From contig JAKOQD010000230.1 in NCBI GenBank assembly GCA_029778515.1, forward strand, positions 1-19,591: a DNA stretch of 19,591 nucleotides, given 5' to 3'. Positions 16,954 through 19,591 of the stretch are shown here, piece after piece; within the stretch, counting starts at the first letter, position 1, and each line of letters starts with the position of its first letter. Origin of the DNA: Actinomycetes bacterium (GTDB lineage: Bacteria; Actinomycetota; Actinomycetes; Propionibacteriales; Propionibacteriaceae). The notes below the pieces were generated by a model. The model searched no databases, was not told where the DNA came from, and worked only from the letters and a program-made list of their open reading frames with translations. Both the position numbers and the translations under genes were made by a program.

Positions 16954-17002
16954 GCTTAGCATCGCTAGAGCTGCTTGCGTGGCATCCCTAGCGATGCTAA
17001 GC
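16954..17002. promoter_or_regulatory. Double dyad operator (15-bp perfect inverted repeat)
   Basis: GCTTAGCATCGCTAG (16954-16968) is repeated as its exact reverse complement at 16988-17002, 19 bases apart. Each arm is itself a dyad of the form TAGC-N3-GCTA (16957-16967 and 16989-16999). The two dyad centres are 32 bp apart, close to three helical turns, so two bound dimers would face the same side. The right dyad covers the spacer and part of the -10 of the promoter at 16975-17003. The cognate regulator is not evident in the window. Confidence 0.65.
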
Positions 17003-17003
17003 T
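16975..17003 (+). promoter_or_regulatory. Promoter of the 41-codon gene
   Basis: TTGCGT (16975-16980), a 17-base spacer and TAAGCT (16998-17003) make the best-spaced promoter in the window apart from that of ftsE. Transcription would begin near 17010. The right operator dyad overlaps the spacer and the -10, so binding there should repress. Confidence 0.6.
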
Positions 17004-17042
17004 GAGGCCACATCACCAGTTGACAAGCGAAGGGGGCTGGAA

Positions 17043-17168
17043 ATGGCTGTAGCGATCGAGGCGATCAGAGGATTCCTGCATCTCTTCACCGAGGATTGGT
17101 CACAGCACGACGGTTCGCCGTTCCACGTGATCACGGTGCTCGACGTCCTGGAACCCAAGCACTCGTAG
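17043..17168 (+). CDS. Small 41-residue protein of unknown function
   Basis: ATG 17043 opens a 41-codon frame ending at TAG 17166-17168. It begins MAVAIEAIRGFLHLFTEDWS, continues with QHDGSPFHVITVLDVLEPKH and ends in serine. A strong ribosome site (AGGGGG, about 6-8 bases upstream) fits the start. The N-terminal half could form a short amphipathic helix; there is no signal peptide, no full membrane span, no cysteine and no motif I know. The charge is mildly negative with several histidines. The gene has its own operator-controlled promoter and its own terminator, so it is a single-gene transcription unit, which is the main reason to believe it. It is shorter than usual annotation cut-offs. 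I cannot assign a function; a regulatory or stress-induced peptide is only one possibility. Confidence 0.6.
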   Translation: MAVAIEAIRGFLHLFTEDWSQHDGSPFHVITVLDVLEPKHS

Positions 17169-17186
17169 TTCCAACCCGACTCTGCG

Positions 17187-17224
17187 CGAGCGGCGCCCGT
17201 CAAGGGCGCCGCTCGTTCTTTGTT
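17187..17224 (+). terminator. Intrinsic terminator of the 41-codon gene
   Basis: CGAGCGGCGCCC (17187-17198) and GGGCGCCGCTCG (17204-17215) form a perfect 12-pair stem with a five-base loop GTCAA, followed by the T-rich TTCTTTGTT. This is the only classical rho-independent terminator with a T-run that I see in the window, and it separates the small gene from the AlgH gene. Confidence 0.85.
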
Positions 17225-17268
17225 CCGGTCGAGTTGGCCGTGGTGCCAGACTGAACCCAGGAGGTGGC

Positions 17269-17826
17269 ATGACCGGGTTCCGCGCCGGCGATCTGCTGGT
17301 CGCCGCTGTCACGATCACTGACGGGGTCTTCGACGGCGCCGTCGTGCTGCTGCTGGACGCCGATGACACTGGCACAGTGGGCGTCGTGCTCAACCGGACC
17401 ACCTCCATCGAACTGTCGGAGGCACTGCCAGCCTGGGCGGAGCTGGTCTGCGAGCCGCCCGCGCTGTTCGACGGCGGCCCGGTCTCCCAACAGGGCGCGG
17501 TCTGTCTGGCCGAGCCCTGGGCGCTGGGCGAGGAGCCCCCCGGCTGGCGTCCGGTGTTCGACGGCGTGGGACTGCTGAACCTCGACACCCCGGTCGAGAT
17601 CGCCGAAGGCACCTATCAGCACCTGCGGATCTTCGCCGGCTACGCCGGCTGGGACGCCGGCCAACTCGAACGCGAACTCGACTTCGAGATGTGGCACGTG
17701 GTTCGCGCCACGGTCACCGATGTCTTCGATCCCGATCCGGCAACGCTCTGGCGGCGTATTCTGCGCCGGCAAGGTGGTGAACTGGCGCTGTTCTCAACCT
17801 GGACCGCCGAGACCGAACTGAACTGA
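17269..17826 (+). CDS. YqgE/AlgH family protein
   Basis: The 185-residue protein starts FRAGDLLVAAVTITDGVFDGAVVLLLD, the hallmark of the DUF179/AlgH family, and has the conserved GTVGVVLNRTT, LFDGGPV and IFAGYAGWDAGQLERELD blocks. The protein is cytoplasmic; its biochemical role is not settled, and the link to alginate regulation comes from Pseudomonas. ATG 17269 is preceded by AGGAGGTGGC, a good ribosome site. The gene follows the terminator of the small gene and lies 55 bases before mtrA on the same strand; the GAACT pentamer is repeated three times across its stop codon (17815-17829). Confidence 0.93.
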   Translation: MTGFRAGDLLVAAVTITDGVFDGAVVLLLDADDTGTVGVVLNRTTSIELSEALPAWAELVCEPPALFDGGPVSQQGAVCLAEPWALGEEPPGWRPVFDGVGLLNLDTPVEIAEGTYQHLRIFAGYAGWDAGQLERELDFEMWHVVRATVTDVFDPDPATLWRRILRRQGGELALFSTWTAETELN

Positions 17827-17844
17827 ACTTCTCCGCGACGCGGA

Positions 17845-17850
17845 TAGTAT
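17845..17850 (+). promoter_or_regulatory. Possible -10 box of mtrA-mtrB
   Basis: TAGTAT lies 31 bases before the mtrA GTG and would start transcription near 17857. The -35 region falls in the tail of the AlgH gene and is weak. Confidence 0.4.
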
Positions 17851-17881
17851 CGGTGCACTGCTACCAATGGAGGGAAACAAG

Positions 17882-18598
17882 GTGTCTGAGGCTCCTCGGA
17901 GTGCGCCGCCGCGGATCCTTGTGGTCGACGACGACGAGGCCCTCGCCGAGATGCTGCACCTGGTGCTCGGCTCGGAGGGTTTCGATGCCAAGCTCTGCCA
18001 CACCGGCGACGCCGCGCTGGAGGCGTTCCGCGAGTACCGTCCCGACCTGGTGCTGCTCGACCTGATGCTCCCCGGACGCGACGGTGTCGACGTGTGCCGC
18101 GACATCCGGGCCGAGTCCGGCGTCTCCATCGTGATGTTGACCGCCAAGAGCGACACCATCGACGTGGTGGACGGGCTGTCGGCGGGCGCCGACGACTACG
18201 TCGCGAAGCCCTTCAAGACCCAGGAGCTGATCGCCCGCATCAAGACCCGGCTGCGCCGCCACATCACTCCCGAACCCGACGTGGACAACCTGCGGATCGG
18301 CGACCTGGTGATCCGGGTGAACGAGCACACGGTCCGCCGCGGCGAGAACGAAATCATCCTCACTCCGCTGGAGTTCGACCTGCTGCTGGCACTGGCCAGG
18401 CGGCCCCGGCAGGCGTTCACCCGTGAGGTGCTGCTCGAAGAGGTGTGGGGCTACCGCCACGCCAGCGACACCAGGCTGGTGAACGTGCATGTGCAGCGCC
18501 TGCGGTCCAAGATCGAGAAGGACCCGGAGAAGCCGGAGATCATCGTCACCGTGCGCGGTGTCGGTTATCGCGCCGGTGAACCCAGAACGCCGGTATGA
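17882..18598 (+). CDS. mtrA: Response regulator MtrA
   Basis: MtrA is the OmpR/PhoB-type regulator of the MtrAB system, which in actinobacteria controls cell-wall hydrolases, division and osmotic response. The 238-residue protein has a receiver domain (about 11-125) with the acidic cluster Asp16-Asp17-Asp18, the phospho-acceptor Asp60 in LVLLDLMLPG, Thr87 and Lys109 in VAKPFKTQEL. A winged-helix DNA-binding domain follows (about 135-235) with LTPLEFDLLLALARRP and VRGVGYRAG. GTG 17882 is preferred to the in-frame ATG 17867, because the GGAGGG ribosome site at 17869-17874 lies 7 bases before the GTG and would be inside the coding region otherwise. The stop overlaps the mtrB ATG (ATGA). Confidence 0.94.
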   Translation: MSEAPRSAPPRILVVDDDEALAEMLHLVLGSEGFDAKLCHTGDAALEAFREYRPDLVLLDLMLPGRDGVDVCRDIRAESGVSIVMLTAKSDTIDVVDGLSAGADDYVAKPFKTQELIARIKTRLRRHITPEPDVDNLRIGDLVIRVNEHTVRRGENEIILTPLEFDLLLALARRPRQAFTREVLLEEVWGYRHASDTRLVNVHVQRLRSKIEKDPEKPEIIVTVRGVGYRAGEPRTPV

Positions 18599-19591
18599 GC
18601 CGGCTTTCCAGCAACCCGGCGTTGCGACTCTGGTCGCGCTCGCTGCCATTCCAGGTGGTGGTCACCACCCTCGCCGCAGCGATCGTGATCCTTGCCGCCA
18701 CCGGCTGGTTCCTGATGGAACAGTCCAGTCGGGGCATCATGGCCGGCAAGACGCAGGCGAGCGTCGCCGAAGCGTCCGCCGTGGTGTCGAACATGCAGCG
18801 CGACCTCTCCACCACCGACCTGCGCACCACGTCCGCCAGCGAGCGGATCACCCGGCTGGCCCGCGAGGCGACCAACCGTGGCCTGGCCGGCAACCAGTAC
18901 TTCGTGGTCGTCGAGACCCCGATCCAGAAGATCGGTACCGGCGGCCTGGCTCCCGAGAGCATCCCGGATTCGATCCGGGAGAGCGTCGGTTCTGGGGACG
19001 GGTTGTGGAGCACGCCCACCCTGATCCGCTTCACCGACTCGCGTCCGGACGAGCCGGGACTGGTCGTGGCAGCCACTCTGCAGGCGCCCGGACAGGCGCC
19101 TTACCCGATCTTCTTCCTCTTCTCCACCAGCCAGGAGAAGGCGACGCTGGCCGTCGTGCAACAGGCCACCCTCGCCACCGGGGTCTTCTTGCTGGCCGGT
19201 CTGACCCTAACCGTCTACCTGATCGCGCTGCAGGTGCTGCGGCCGGTTCGAGCCGCCCGGCTCGCGGCCGAGCAACTCGCGTCCGGTCATCTGGAGGACC
19301 GGATGGCCGTCGTCGGCACCGAGGACCTCGCCGGCCTGGCCCGCTCGATGAACCATATGGCCGAGGAGCTGGACAAGAAGATCACCCAGCTGCAGAACCT
19401 CTCACTGGTGCAGCAGCGATTCGTTTCCGACGTGTCCCACGAGCTGCGCACCCCGCTGACCACGATTCGGATGGCCGCTGAGGTGCTGCACTCCCACCGG
19501 GACGAGTTCGACGCGGTGTCGAGACGTTCGACCGAGCTGCTGTCGGCCGAACTGGACCGTTTCGAGGGCCTGCTCACCGATCTGCTGGAGA
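18595..19591 (+). CDS. mtrB: Sensor histidine kinase MtrB (3' truncated by window end)
   Basis: The frame stays open to the window edge, giving 332 residues of the N-terminal part. It has a short basic cytoplasmic start, TM1 (about 18-40), an outer sensor domain (about 41-190), TM2 (about 191-213), a HAMP linker (about 214-266, with LRPVRAARLAAEQLASGHLEDR in pieces) and the start of the HisKA domain with the H-box FVSDVSHELRTPL, His282 being the phosphorylation site. The catalytic ATPase domain lies beyond the window. The ATG overlaps the mtrA stop (ATGA), so the two proteins are made in a coupled way. The order and overlap match mtrA-mtrB(-lpqB) of other actinobacteria. An antisense or other-frame reading of this stretch is not coding. 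Confidence 0.92.
   Translation, partial: MSRLSSNPALRLWSRSLPFQVVVTTLAAAIVILAATGWFLMEQSSRGIMAGKTQASVAEASAVVSNMQRDLSTTDLRTTSASERITRLAREATNRGLAGNQYFVVVETPIQKIGTGGLAPESIPDSIRESVGSGDGLWSTPTLIRFTDSRPDEPGLVVAATLQAPGQAPYPIFFLFSTSQEKATLAVVQQATLATGVFLLAGLTLTVYLIALQVLRPVRAARLAAEQLASGHLEDRMAVVGTEDLAGLARSMNHMAEELDKKITQLQNLSLVQQRFVSDVSHELRTPLTTIRMAAEVLHSHRDEFDAVSRRSTELLSAELDRFEGLLTDLLE

Noticed and set aside
16954..17002. Inverted repeat as insertion-sequence ends or a CRISPR-like repeat
   Set aside because: Only 19 bases lie between the arms, no transposase or target duplication is seen, and there is no repeat series; overlap with a promoter fits an operator better.
17815..17829. Three tandem GAACT pentamers before mtrA
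   Set aside because: They partly encode the C-terminus of the AlgH protein and are too short to distinguish from chance; no known MtrA site pattern is matched.
18489..19481. 330-codon plus-strand frame over the end of mtrA and the start of mtrB
   Set aside because: It is out of frame with both genes and has an Arg/Pro-rich composition; the MtrB frame starting at 18595 has clear TM, HAMP and H-box motifs.

Overview
The window is a gene-dense, high-GC stretch of what looks like an actinomycete chromosome, with short intergenic gaps and many GTG starts. Several landmarks point to Actinomycetota: a homodimer-type AceE followed by a DUF3052 gene, the prfB-ftsE-ftsX-smpB-ssrA block, an mtrA-mtrB pair, a one-piece tmRNA with a tag ending in RTDFALAA, and tRNA and tmRNA genes that do not encode CCA. 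The tag and the gene set would suit the Propionibacteriales, but that finer placement is inference.

Left part (1-5458). The 3' three-quarters of aceE is followed by a small DUF3052 gene and a tyrosine-phosphatase-family protein with a lipoprotein-like leader. These run into a convergent membrane Ser/Thr kinase with a four-cysteine outer domain. On the minus strand, upstream of the kinase, lie a three-helix membrane protein and a tRNA-Val(UAC) gene.

Centre (5459-13317). A 333-base gap leads to prfB (RF2, apparently without a frameshift site). Then come ftsE, ftsX and a coiled-coil M23 peptidoglycan hydrolase, which read as one division/cell-wall unit. smpB follows and is coupled by an ATGA overlap to a DUF2207 membrane protein. 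A convergent FKBP-type prolyl isomerase, the ssrA (tmRNA) gene and a very strong terminator hairpin close the block. Ribosome rescue (smpB, ssrA) and termination (prfB) therefore bracket the FtsEX module.

Right part (13318-19591). A translationally coupled pair encodes a GPH/MelB-like transporter and a PLP enzyme resembling sphingosine-1-phosphate lyase. It overlaps a convergent GNAT acetyltransferase by 36 bp. Next is the most unusual element of the window. It is a compact single-gene unit with a 15-bp perfect inverted repeat made of two dyad operators, a well-spaced promoter whose -10 lies in one operator, a 41-codon ORF with a good ribosome site, and a textbook terminator. An AlgH/YqgE gene and the mtrA-mtrB two-component system follow, with mtrB cut by the window edge.

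A recurring regulatory feature is a -10 box of the TAnnnT type placed 6-8 nt before the start codon (prfB, the FKBP gene, the transporter, the GNAT gene), which suggests leaderless mRNAs. No mobile element, CRISPR array or obvious horizontally acquired island is visible.
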